Positions 36,090 to 47,834 of a stretch of DNA of 64,000 nt are shown here, piece by piece (positions within the stretch are counted from its first letter, which is position 1; every line of letters begins with the position of its first letter). The notes under the pieces were generated by a model. The model did no database searches, was not told where the DNA came from, and saw nothing but the letters and a program-made list of their open reading frames with translations. Source of the DNA: Gnetum montanum (lineage: Eukaryota; Streptophyta; Gnetopsida; Gnetales; Gnetaceae); NCBI GenBank assembly GCA_015680685.1, contig MNCI01025305.1, positions 252,927 to 316,926 of the forward strand. The letters run 5' to 3'. Made by a program: the position numbers and the translations under genes.

Positions 36090-37190
36090 TCCTCATGATC
36101 ACTAATGGAATTCAAAAAGAGGGATCAAAGACCCAAAGATCATAACAGGAAAAGACATAGGGTTCATGAGAGACATGAATATCTTAGAAGGTATCCTGAT
36201 GAAGAAGAAGATGATTATGAAGAATAAATAGACCGAATTCGACATAAAAACAAAGAGAGATACTATGAGCATCGAAGGGTTCATAACTACAATCAAGCCT
36301 ATGAACCCGACAATCATGAAGAACCTTTACTGGCCACTCGCAGCATGATTAACATTAGAGAAGTAGTGTATGTCCCTACCAGACATGTAAGGGATAGTCA
36401 CATCAACTTACTAGACATGAATAACATTCCCAAATTGGAAGGTGGATACAATGCAGATCCACAACACAATCTTCAAACATTCCACGATGCTTGTGTCCTT
36501 CAAAATATTGAAAATGATTAGCAGAAATTATAGTTATTTCCTAGAACACTCATCAAGAAGGTAGAGAGCTGGTACAAATCCCTAGAACTAGAATTTATTT
36601 GAAGGTGGAGTACCATGCTAGAGCTTTTTAATGACAAGTATCAAACCTACTCAAGAGTGTCTAATTTAAGGAAACAAAATCTAAGGGTGGAAGTAAGGGA
36701 CACATGAATCCCTTGACATGGCAATGGACAGCTATTATCCTTTATTGCATAGATGTCTAGGCCATGGATTTTCACACAGGGAACAACCACGACATATTAT
36801 TGATGGGTTAAGGAACAAGACTAGAGAAACTCTTGGTATATATGCCTAAGGAGGATTATTAGAGATGACAACCACCAAATTCAAAGGTTGATAGACCAGG
36901 TAGCCAAAGAAGAAGGAGACTTGAAGAAAAGGGAATTAGCTGAAGAATACAATTGAGATCCTGCAATAAGAAAAGGAGATGTTAGGATGTGCGATAGACA
37001 AGAAGATGAAACTTTAGAGGATGTCATTCAAAAGAAGACTCTACCCATTTAGAAATTAGTCAATGACATTGCCACAAATGTAGAGAAAATGTGGGACTTA
37101 GTGGATGAGAAATTTGCCACTGCACTTAAGATAGTAGAGGAGAAGATTGGAAAAGCGCTAAAAAAGAATAAAGAAAAGAAGAGATAATGG
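36090..37190 (+). pseudogene. Athila-like gag, element 3
   Basis: Charged N-terminus, then the gag domain (about 36380-36860): LEGGYNADPQ-type start, KVESWYKSLE, ELFNDKYQTYS, HRCLGHGF and TRETLGIYA, followed by a K/E-rich helical part. Interrupted by stops and at least one frame change. The weakly preserved zinc-knuckle region and Pro/Tyr-rich tail lie downstream (37285-37660). Confidence 0.65.
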
Positions 37191-37949
37191 ATGACAAAAT
37201 TACAAACATAAGGGAAAAGTTGCCATAGTTGAGGAATTTACAAACTTTAGTTCAAAAGATAAAGAAGGATGAAAGTATGCTAATATGAACATCTTAAGGG
37301 ATGCTGCCCTATCATGGCCCACTTGCAAGAGTTTGGGGCATGTGCACTCTAGTTCAAAAAGCAAATGCCAAAATGATTACCTTATCCACAGGGTGATCTT
37401 AGAGAACTCTTCAAACCATCATACTATCCAAGCGAAGCCTATCCTTAGCCACAAGAGAAATCCCAGTAGCGGTGGTAGCAACCACAGGGGTGGGGAATGC
37501 AACCACTAAGGGAGAAATATCCATATAGTCAACTCGATCCTTATGGATATTACGTTTAATGTCCAATCTCTCTAGGAAATAATTCAATCCTTACTTCCTC
37601 TTACTACTACCCACTAGAATATCAGAGGCCCACTACTCTACGAATGGATCTATATTCTTATGTACATTAACCAATAGTTGGTTCATTAGTTTCAACTCCT
37701 AACTCTCTACCATTAGTGTTGCCACTTGTTATGTAAGGAGAACTACCATCACAATTTTAGCAGAAAAGTGCTACAAGGGTAGTGAATATATAGAGAGAGG
37801 AACATATCAGAAATACTAAAAAAAAAAGTTAAGGAAACATCCTTTCTTGAGGACAAGTCTAGAAAAGGATGGTAAAGCAAGGACTCCGTCCAAATAAGTT
37901 TATCCTATGACAAATCCTCCTACAAACACCATGCTTCCACTATAATCAA

Positions 37950-38420
37950 ATCAAAAGATCACAACTGTCATGCTTACTAATATAGTATCACATTGGATAA
38001 AAGTAGGAGCTCTTTCGAACAAAAGAATATATCCAAGAAATCCTATGATTTATTTACAAATTGTTGGAAATTCACCATGCAAGGCTTTACTTGACTTAGG
38101 TTTTGAAGTTAACTTGATATCTCAAGAAACATATAAGGCATGGAACCTACTTCCCTTAAAAAAGTGCAACATAAAACTAGAGCTTGCAGATCAATCAATC
38201 ACCATTCCTTTGGAGAATATAGAAGATGTGGTGATCACCATCAATGGGTGATCATATCCAGCAAACTTTCTTGTAATCAATGTGAAGAATGATAACAAGG
38301 ACTTTCCTATAATTATGGGAAGAGCATGGCTTAGCACAATTGATGCTAAGTTAGGAATGAGAGGCTTATCCTTGGAAATTTCCAAGGAAGAAAAGTAAGG
38401 TGCCATACATAAGCAACGAA
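37950..38420 (+). pseudogene. retropepsin-like protease, element 3
   Basis: The open frame 37970-38251 contains ALLDLGFEVNLIS, the active-site region of retroviral-type aspartic proteases (usual D-S/T-G), with the middle residue changed to Leu. Past a stop the sequence continues with IIMGRAWLSTIDAK, the typical downstream ILGRPFL block. It would process the Gag-Pol polyprotein. Probably inactive. Confidence 0.65.
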
Positions 38421-38429
38421 TTCCATGCA

Positions 38430-40241
38430 TTACTAATGATAAAGAAGGATGCAGTTGTGGTTTGAAACTTCAAAATGTCAACATGATCCTTACACCATCA
38501 CACAACAAATGTGAAAAACAAGTGTGTGTACAAAAATAGACAATGACTACTAAACCAAAAGACACCCAGTGGTTAAGAAATGAGAACATGAAATTGTAGA
38601 AAACATGTGTGGAAACACTTGACTCTAATTCCTATCCCAAGAAAATGACCCTAATTTAGAATTTATAAAAGAACATCCTAAATCATAATCATACACCAAT
38701 AGATAGTGGAAATGGAGACTCAAAACTTAAATTTAAGAATAAACAAGAAAATATAGTTGGACATTCTAAAATGGAAAGACCATCTAGTCCAATAGAATAT
38801 GTATCTCCAAAAGATCAAAATTTGATTATCATCAATGTCACATGGGATAATAAATGAAAATCCAAATCACTAAGGATAATAAATAAGAAACCTAGAGTGT
38901 ATGATATTGGCAATATAGGGTCCATTTTTCGAACACTTGCCCATGAGTTTAGTTGTGGGGAAGGTACCTCATGTTGAACTAGGAATTGATAAGTGCATTT
39001 CAACTTTTTTGTTTTACAATTTTTTTGATTTAGAATTTTTCATTATACCTTTTTACCTTTCTTACCAATTTTTCACATTTTTAATATCTTTTCCATTCTT
39101 TGATCTTTTTTCATTTCTTAATCATTTTATATCCTTTAATATCTTTTAAATTATTTCTCCATTTTTCCATTCTTATCATTTTCTATGATTTTTCATCATT
39201 TTTCTTGTACATATTTTTGTTGATTTTCTAATAAAATGCAAAGGAATAAAGTAAGATGTCATCCTAATAAGGTGAAAATTACCCTTTGTTATTAAATCAT
39301 TGAAGGATTGATTTTATATATAGTGAGACCACATCATCCATCCATTCATTTCCTATAACAAGAGGTTCTTACCATAGTCATAATGATAGTCTTTTCACAA
39401 TAAAACTAAAATAAACTTGTGATCATTATGCTTGAATATGGTGTGACATCAAGGGAACCAAGTGGAAATGAACATGGTGTGACATCAAGGGAACTTGTGG
39501 ACTTTCTAAGATTACTACTATAAGTTTTATCATGTTGTTAAGATTGCATTAGTTTCTTGAGTTTAAACAAAAAATAAGTGAAAGACATGTTACCATGGGA
39601 AAGAATGGTAAGGTATTAAAAATATGGTAAGCCAGCACTTATTGTACCAATTTTTAATTATGCCTATGGTAAGACACCACACTTCCTAATTCCTGAAATC
39701 CTTTCTAATCCTATTTCACCTCACGTGTATATAATTATAATTCTATGATTTTGTTTAATATGGTGCTATTTTCTCATTTTGGTAACACTAACATGTGTGT
39801 GTGTGTGTTGCAAAATAGGTATATTCTACATTCAACTCCTTGAGTACCTATGGATGCTTATAGGTGTGGTTATACAAGGGCATTAAGGGCTAAAGCCTAC
39901 TTTGGGGAGGACTCACTTGTACAACTCTTGTACCTCATACTTGAAGATCAATTCCACATTAGCTTGTGCCTCCAAGACACTTTAACCATTAATGTTTACT
40001 TTCCTCAAATTCTCATTTTTGATCATACTTTTGGCAATTCTTACTACCATTTCTTATACATCTAATTGACCTTCTTTGCCAAAGATTCCTTTTTTATGAT
40101 CTTTGAATGCCAAATTTTCATAATTTAAGCATCATCTATGATCAAAGACCTTTTAGAAAACTCCTACATATTCCAAAATTTCTAATTAACTCAACTTTTT
40201 CACAAAAAATTACCCAAAAATCAAAATGTTTTACCAGTGAT
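38430..40241 (+). other. element 3 region where RT and integrase are missing
   Basis: AT- and T-rich, no RT or integrase motif in any frame. It includes a direct repeat of GGTGTGACATCAAGGGAAC (39435 and 39475 areas), also found in element 2 near 10980. Confidence 0.5.
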
Positions 40242-40312
40242 GTTGTAGCTACCATGTATTAGGCCCTAATACATTGTAGTTACAATGTCGTGCCAACAAA
40301 AATCTATATATA
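40242..40312 (+). promoter_or_regulatory. internal promoter upstream of aORF copy C
   Basis: GATGTTG, ACATTGTAG and ACAATGTCG words, decayed relatives of the GATATTG cluster, followed by CTATATATAC (40303-40312), about 570 bp before the aORF ATG. The polypurine-like word AGTCATAGGGGAG (40487-40499) lies between, the same order as in element 2. Confidence 0.4.
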
Positions 40313-40880
40313 CTCATGAGTAAGAAATTTTTCATTCTTCCATTTCAAAGCAAGGGGAGTTCATGTTGTTTTTTGAGCTATGATGCCCGAACTTCCAAAC
40401 TTCATAAGTTCCTCACCATAGTTTCGATTTGTGTGATTTTTGAATCCTCTTGATCACGGAGTGTTCAACTCAGTCATAGGGGAGTGTATTGTGTGTAGAT
40501 AAGTGAAGTTGAGCTAGATTATTGAGCTAGATTTTTCTAATGCTGGATGAGTATATCAAGGGTAAGAATAGAAAACAAATAAGAATATTTCAATCAACTA
40601 ATAAAATAAAAACCAATGGACTTAAATGATTCTCCTAGCCAACCACCCAATGGTACAATAAGTAAGAAAATGATAACTATGAGAGGCCATAACAATCAAA
40701 GACATAACAATTAGGGTTTTCTTTTTAGTATTTTTCTTACTCTACAATCATAATAAGAGTCATAAGTAATGATAAGAATAAAAATTGGATCAAAACCAAA
40801 GATCTTAGGAAGGATTATGAACTATTAGAAACTTATCTAAAATCCTTGGATATGCTCAAATAAACTTTTGATGATTGCAA

Positions 40881-43580
40881 ATGGCTCCCAAGAGACCCAT
40901 AGAAGAAGGGCCCTCATAGCTAGGAAGCAAAAGACCATAAGGCCAAGGTAGAAAACAAGTTGGAGAACAAACTCCACAAGCAAAATAAGCAGAGCTAGAG
41001 GCCCAATATTCTAGTATCCATCAACAAACTCCTACAACAAAATAATCTGCACAAGTTGAGGCAAAGGCACCATTAGCACTAGAACAAGGATAATGCCTCA
41101 CACTATCAGCTGAGTGTCTCCAAGAAATCTAGGAGAAATCCATCATGTCCATAGTTACCGTGGAATTAGATTTTGGACCATTCATGGAGTTCACACTAGA
41201 AACTGTCAAAATAGAACTCCAAGCTCCTCTATGTTCCACTTTATTAAGCAATGGTGAATGGTACCTAGGGGAAGTGTACCAATTTTGGAAGAATGGGTAA
41301 GATGATGAAATTGTAAAAGTTGAGGGAGTCTCAATGCCTTATTTTGTTGAAGCTATTTCCAAGACACTTAACATTCCAAATTTCAAAGAAAATGTAGTGC
41401 AAATATCAACCAAACTTGACATTGAAGCAAAGAAGCTATGCTTGTAGAGAGCTTATGGAAAAGAGGAAAAAGAATATAGTGAATTAACTCCCGAGGAGAA
41501 GATCTACTTCAAGATCAGGACTTACCATTTATTCCCAACCAAGAGACTCAACAGGATCTCCACCTATGTAGTAAGAGGAAATTCAATCCTTATGGGAAAA
41601 TTCAACACTAACATAGCACATTTGTTTTTTTTAGTAATCCAAAGGAGGTTTGAAGTAAAGAAGGCAGGGAAACTCACACTGCCATTTTCTTACCTAATTA
41701 GGAAGTTGTGTAGGTAAGTGGAGACTCTAGGATACACAAATGATTTAAGAAAATCTCATAATGCATCTTATGTAGAAATGTTCAAACTAGTGCCACCAAA
41801 GAAGGATCAGTTGGAGAAGCTACTTAACATTGAGGGAGTAGTAGGACCTAGACTTGGAGGTAGCATTCCAATAGTTGGACAACAACAACAAGAAGGACAC
41901 AGTCGGTCAACACCTGCTAGTGATAGATTTGAGCAAAGAGCTTTACCTACATAATAGGATGACATACATCACTTGTAAAAAATGGCAAAAACTATTTGCT
42001 AGGGAGTGAGGGAAAGTTCTGCTCTTTATAGATTAAGGGATAAATTTATATGATCTATAGTATTAATAGGACCTGATAGTGGGCAGGTATCTCTATAGGT
42101 AGGGAAGGATAATGACCAGGCATCACAGATCTCAAGAAACAATGCATCCTTTCAAGTGATGTTAGAAATTAGAGAAGGAGTCATAGTAGTGATCATGCAA
42201 CATGAGGATGCAGCAAAAGTGATCACTGATCATATCAAGGAATTCTTTAATGTTCCCATTGTATCACCAGTAGACAGTATTAGAGCCAGAGACATGCAAA
42301 TATTAGTTGGAATGCCCATGACCCCAGTAGAGCATGAAGAAATCATTGATTGACTATTGTAGACATGCCAAGTTATGCAGAGTCTCTTTGATATCCTCGG
42401 TGATATCACTGTAGTCCATTCTAATCTAATCACAATAAAGGAAAAGTTGGTCATGGCAAAAATAAGGGTAGAACATGCAGAGAATGAAGTGTAGAGGTTA
42501 CAAGTTGAGTTAGTAACTCTAAAAGTAGAAAGAATAGACTCTACATAGTACATAGTCCCAGACCAACTAGAGGCCTTTAGAATAGAACAAGTAAGGCAAC
42601 TTATAGCAAGAAACATTTAGGTTAAGATGGAGAAGAAGAAGGCTTTGTGGAACACATCAATGATAGAAGCAAAAATGTATGCACATGTCAAAGCCATCAC
42701 TATCTTGGAAGAAGAGAATAAGAGACTTACTCTAGACAATGCAAGGTTGATGGACATTGAAAAGCAAAAGGATGTTCTCAAGGAAACCATTCATCAGTTA
42801 TGAGAATAATTCATTTGAGTTAACTAAGACATGAACAAATTGATCAAAGAAAATCACACCCTACCAATGGAAGAAGTCTGCACTATCAAACAAAAATTAG
42901 TAATCAAAATAGGTGCATGGAAAAATGAGGCCAAGAAACTTGAAAGGCTTAAGGAACACTTTATGGATTAGATGGGCATGTATAAGTAGATTAATGAGAA
43001 AGAGATCCTAATGGCTAAGGCCAAAATTAATTCAATTATAACACAAACACTATACTTGTAGCCAATTTTGGATAGCCTTGCCCATGTCCACCAAGCCAAA
43101 GTGAAAGCTAGGGACCTATAGGTAGAAGATCTCACAAAGTACATGGGATTATGAAACCTTTGATATGCTAACCTAGCTATGTTAATAGTAGGAAGGTCAA
43201 GAAATGAGCTTGAGTAGCAGTTAGCGACAGTTTGCACACCAAAAGTTAGAAATTGTTAAGGATAGCTACCAAGGATAGAAAGACATTGTAGCAAACTTGG
43301 CATACTAAATGACTGACTATTAAGAACTAAGAAAGGTGGCTAGGACATTCAAAGAGAAAAGAAGGTAGTTTGTAGCTTGGTACATGAAAGCTAACAATAT
43401 GTTCTTAAAACTAAAATGCCCATGGGATGTATCGACACAATCCAACATCATAGAATTTGCATGGATGGTACACGATCCCAAGATAGAAGAAGAGAAGCTT
43501 TAGGTGCTCCTAATCTGATATCAATTTTAGAAGCCTGATGATAAGGGAAAGAAGTTAATGGAGAAGCTGTTATTGTTGGG
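40881..43580 (+). pseudogene. aORF copy C, near full length
   Basis: Begins MAPKRP at 40881. N-terminal globular domain 41160-41720: VELDFGPF, GEWYLGEVYQFW, KIYFKIRTYHLFPTKRLN and LPFSYLIRKLCR. Middle domain with an EIREGVIVVIMQHEDAAKVITDHIKEF block (42170-42250). Long coiled coil 42430-43390, with KIGAWKNEAKKLERLK at about 42910. C-terminal block CPWDVSTQSN, then DPK-x(2)-EEKL (43420-43510). Same protein type as copies A, B and D. Many in-frame TAG codons where sisters have Gln, plus a few frame changes. Function unknown; length about 900 codons. Confidence 0.65.
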
Positions 43581-43805
43581 AACGTAAAGGCTACATCGAG
43601 CTATCTCATTTTTTTGTTTTATTTTTTCTTGTTATTGTTGAATGTGTCTATCATGCTATGCATGATAATTTTCTAAAAACAACACTTGAACAAAAATGCG
43701 GCATTCAAAGTCATGTATATAGAAAGTCATGTCAAGTTTGAGTATACCTCCCAATTTTGTAAGGAACTCTATCCTCTTGTTTTAACTGAAGAATGAGTTT
43801 CCAGT

Positions 43806-43819
43806 CAGTCATGGGGATA
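43806..43819 (+). other. polypurine tract of element 3
   Basis: CAGTCATGGGGATA lies directly before the 3' LTR start TGATAAAATC. Confidence 0.6.
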
Positions 43820-44653
43820 TGATAAAATCATTTTTCGTCAAGCACAATATCATATCTATGATATTGCATCAACGATGTTGTATCTATGATATTATAGTTC
43901 TACCTACATCATCATTGATACAATGTATTGGGAGCTATGTAGCCCTATAAATATCAACACTTGATCACACCAGCAAAAAAGAAGTTCATTACACCCTTAG
44001 CTAGACTCTTGTAGTTTGTTTCCATAGTTAGCAATAGAATGCATGTCCATAGTGTGGTTTTTAGCAGTTGTATAGAGTCTTTATTTGAATGGATTGTACT
44101 TAGGCACAATTCATGTTTTGCAATAAAGATTAAGATTACTTTTCATCATTGTAGCATCCACTTAGTTATTTTATTTTACTTAGCTAATTTCTTACTTAGC
44201 TTAATCTCCATGTTTACTTTAGCTTAGCTTTTTACATTTCCAAAATACTTTACTTTTCATGTTCATTAGTAAGGTAGAATAAGTACGACTAGTTTTGAGC
44301 GTTTAAAGTGTTATCGTTTGGTAACCCAATAGTGGTTTCACTTGTTTTGATTAGTAGTGAACTCACTTGGTAATCCCAATAACGATTACACAGGCATAAA
44401 ACATGTATGACAAGCTAGGATCAGATGCTCATCATCATAGGCTAGAGTAGATTTATGTTTTTGTTATCATTAGATTTAGATTTTTATTCTTAATTCTCAT
44501 TATGAATATAACTAGGAGTAAATCAAGCCAACAACATTAACATATCATATGCCTTACTAAGAGTTAAACCATAGACTTGAACTTCACTAACTCAAAGTGG
44601 GAAGACAATGATCATGAACCAATTATTAACTCCTATCATACTTACATTGTCCA
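43820..44653 (+). repeat. 3' LTR of element 3
   Basis: Partner of 34678-35455. GATATTG words (43848-43925) precede TATAAATATC (43944-43953). The TTGGTAACCCAATAGTG motif is at 44318-44334. Confidence 0.78.
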
Positions 44654-44712
44654 TCCATGGGTTATGATCTAGTCATGTGCATGCACTCATGACTTGTATG
44701 GTGGAGTGTTGG

Positions 44713-46640
44713 GATATCCTACCTCTCATCACTTGTCTAATTAGAAAACTATGTAGAAGAGCTAGCATCATGGATTATACCAATGATATACTCAAGAAAG
44801 CTCCACATGTGTTCTATTTTAAAATGATTAGAACTGTGCCTCCAAGAAAAGAACAAGAAAAACCTTTACAAAGAATATTGGTAGCAAAAATTGGTGGTGT
44901 AAGACCTAGCACTCATATTCTTGAAATAAATCTAGGAGTATACAGATCCACCATGAGTCATCTACAAGAACTATCTTAAGGTATTAGTTGGAGAACAAGA
45001 GAGGTGACAAGGCTGTTCAAAGTTATTATAGATCAGTTAGAGGTATCATTAGATCCTCAAGGTGGGTAAATTAAAGTAAATGTCACCAAGGATTACTGGA
45101 CCGTCTAGATTTCTAGAAATGTTGCTACATTTCAAGTGACACATGAAATAGGAGAGGAAGCTACAATTGTGGTTATGCAACATAAAGAATAAGGAGCGAT
45201 CGAAGTTATAATAAATCATATTAGTAAAGCTCTCAATGTACCTATTGTGTCTCCTATAGACTTCACAAGCAAGAAATATGTGCAAGTAACAGATAAAAGA
45301 ATGATGATAGCCTGGCATGAAGATGCTTAGGAAGACTGGTGCAAATAGGATAGACCATCCAAGATGTCTTTGACATTCCTAAGAACATTACAACTGCCAA
45401 GTCTAAGTTGGCCACCATGAAGGGGAAGTTGGTAGAGACTAAACCTAGATTACAATATGCTAAGTTGGAAATCCAAAAAATGCAAGATAAAATAGCCAAA
45501 CTTCAAACCTAGCTTCAAGACTTTGTAAGGCATGTTGGTGCATAACTATTAGAATACTGTAGAATGGAACAATTTAATAATCATATCACTAATCATCATT
45601 AATTGTAGATGAAACATGGACAAGAAAAATTGAATGCATCAATAGCAAACACAAAGACATATGCACATGCAAAGACTATCATCATGTTAGAAGAAGAGAA
45701 CAAAAGTCTTGCTACATAAAAAAAAAAAAAGATTGGTTAAAGTTGAAAAAGAAAAAGATCAACTAGAAAAAAATCCTTAATCATCTTTGTGAGCAATTTA
45801 CATAAGTAATCCTAGAAATTAATAAATTAGCTAGAGAAAAGATGAACCTTTTCATGATAGAAGTTTGTGTAATTAAACAAAAATATGCAATTGAGATTAG
45901 TGCCTGGAAAAATAAGGCGAAGAAACATGAAAAACTCAAGGATCACTTCAAGGACCAAGTTGGCATGTAGAAATAGATGAATGAAAATAAGATTTAATTA
46001 GTAAAGATTAAGGTTGATGTGATACAATAGATGTATGAATGGCATACTATCTTTGATGGCATCAAAATAAAAAACCAAGCAAAGCCAAAAATGAAGGAGT
46101 TACAAATTGATGACATGACCTAATATTTAAAGTTGTTGAATCTCAAATATGCAAATTTAGCTATGTTGACAATAGGAAGATTGAAAAATGAGGTAGAAAA
46201 GTAACTTTGTGTCATGTGCTCACTATACAAGAATGAACATAAACTTTACAATGAGGTACAATAAAAATTGCATATTGCAAATGTAAAGTTGGAAGTACTA
46301 AATATAAAATACCCTAATCAGAGGAAAGTATCTAAAAACTTAGCAAAGCACATGATAGATTACCAAGACCTATAAGCATAACTAAAGGTGTTTGACATTG
46401 AAGAAAATAAATTTGTAGCTTGGTTTATTGAAGCTAAAAAGTTATTTCACAACTGCCTTATGCATGGAAAGTGTTAACAACATCCAACCTTGCGACTTTG
46501 ACTTGGATAATGAATAATCCAATGATAAATGAGAAGTAGTTGAAAGCTTTATTGGATTATTTTTGTATAAAAATAAGATAATAGCTACAAGACAACAATC
46601 ATAGTAGCAATTGATGTAGGAAGAACCATCACCACTAGGA
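44713..46640 (+). pseudogene. aORF copy D, C-terminal part
   Basis: Resumes with TCLIRKLCRR (44725-44755), where the N-terminal part stopped at 34677. Then a YTND-x(4)-APHVFYFKM stretch, a middle domain (VATFQVTHEIGEEATIVVM near 45115-45170), coiled coil (45400-46400) and a decayed end with AYAWKV-like and MNNPMIN words. About 60 bp of unmatched sequence separates it from the LTR of element 3. Many stops. Confidence 0.55.
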
Positions 46641-47322
46641 ATAACATGAATTCCTTGTAACACCTCCATTAATTATCTATAAAGTCTTATGAATAACTAA
46701 TAGAAGTTCTACAAAACCCCAAGGATTTAGATTTAACCTTGATTTAGTAATTCAAAACAAAGCCATAAAATAGATAAAAATTATTAATTAGAATCATAAA
46801 TATAGTAGAGCAATACATCACATCAAAATCTCATATTCCTTGCATACATAATTATATAAAATTTATTTAAAGGAAAATAGAGATTAGCATAGCCGCAAAA
46901 CTTTAGATGTCAAAAAGCTTTACTAGTTGCATCATAAAATACTACATAAAATAACAATTTCAACATCACTTGTTTTGTTTCAATCAAACATTTAAAAATA
47001 AAGATATAATAAATAATATTAATTTTTTAATAGTGATCCAAAATGAAAAATGATTCTTATAATGTCATGGTCCAAATGACATAGACAACAATTTCATATC
47101 TATCATTCTTTATTATTTATTTACAAAAATAGGTACCTGGCTCAGATATTTCAAAAGTGTATATTTTATAAAAATATGAAATATATAATAAATTATTTTT
47201 CAAGTTTAGAAAGTCCATCTTATGCAGAATTGATTCATCTTTCATCCCATGTCCCTCTTTCAATGTTTCCCTGGCTACCGTAGGCTCTTTTCATCAAAAT
47301 GCAAGAGAAGTCAAAACCCCTA
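46641..47322 (+). other. AT-rich insert or decayed tail before LTR of element D
   Basis: About 500 bp longer than the corresponding interval of element 3. No ORF or motif is supported; it may be a separate small insertion. Confidence 0.3.
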
Positions 47323-47834
47323 TGATAAAGTCAAATTTTCTTCACCAACGATATCGTAACAACAATATTACATCAACAATGTTATTTATTTGATATCGTA
47401 GCACATGCTACGTCATCATTGATACAATAACTTGAGATGTGTGCAACCCTATAAATATGACACTTGGGTGCACAATCCACATGATTGTCATTTCAAGTAG
47501 TAACTAGACTTTGTCAGTTTTATTTTGTGAATGTAGACTTAGCACTTAGAAGTGTGAATGCCTATAGTGTGGTGTGATTTTGTGAATGACATCATTATTC
47601 AAATAGATTGTCCTTGGGCATAGTTTAAGCACGGAGATGAAGATTGAACTATTTCTCACCATTGTAGCATTCTCCTAGTTCACCATTTTACTTAGAATAA
47701 TGTTTACTATTTTCTAGTTAATGTTTTACTTTCCATGTACTTTACTATTCAAAATGAGTTTAATTGATCTCAAGCACTTAAGTGTAATTGCTTGGTAACC
47801 TAGTAGTGTTATTGCTTGGTATTCCTAGTAGTGG
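47323..47834 (+). repeat. 3' LTR of element D, truncated by the Tat insertion
   Basis: Starts TGATAAAGTC after a CCCCTA run. GATATCG words at 47347-47400, TATA at 47451-47459 and the TTGGTAACCTAGTAGTG motif at 47792-47808; then abruptly replaced by the GC-richer element beginning TGTGAAACACC. Confidence 0.7.

Larger units (their letters stand above)
34678..44653 (+). mobile_element. Athila-like element with gag, protease and aORF, no RT/IN (element 3), nested in D
   Basis: LTRs at 34678-35455 and 43820-44653 share sequence from TGATAAAA to ACATTGTCCA. Internal order on the plus strand: gag, protease, a long stretch lacking RT/IN, an internal promoter, aORF, polypurine tract. It interrupts the aORF of element D. 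A target-site duplication was not found (TTTGT left, TCCAT right), so the exact right edge may be off or rearranged. The mirror layout in element 2, on the other strand, supports a real element type. Confidence 0.75.
32780..47834 (+). mobile_element. Athila-like element D, 5'-truncated, split by element 3
   Basis: Fragments in one orientation: an internal promoter (33008-33092), the aORF N-terminus (33840-34677), then, beyond the nested element, the aORF remainder (about 44713-46640), a polypurine run and a 3' LTR start (47323). The LTR is cut at 47834 by the Tat-type element. gag and the 5' LTR are missing; the left edge is uncertain and set after the LINE tail. Confidence 0.6.

Noticed and set aside
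44654-44712. Search for a target-site duplication of element 3
   Set aside because: Left flank TTTGT is not repeated at the right end; the extra 60 bp may reflect a rearrangement, so no duplication is claimed.
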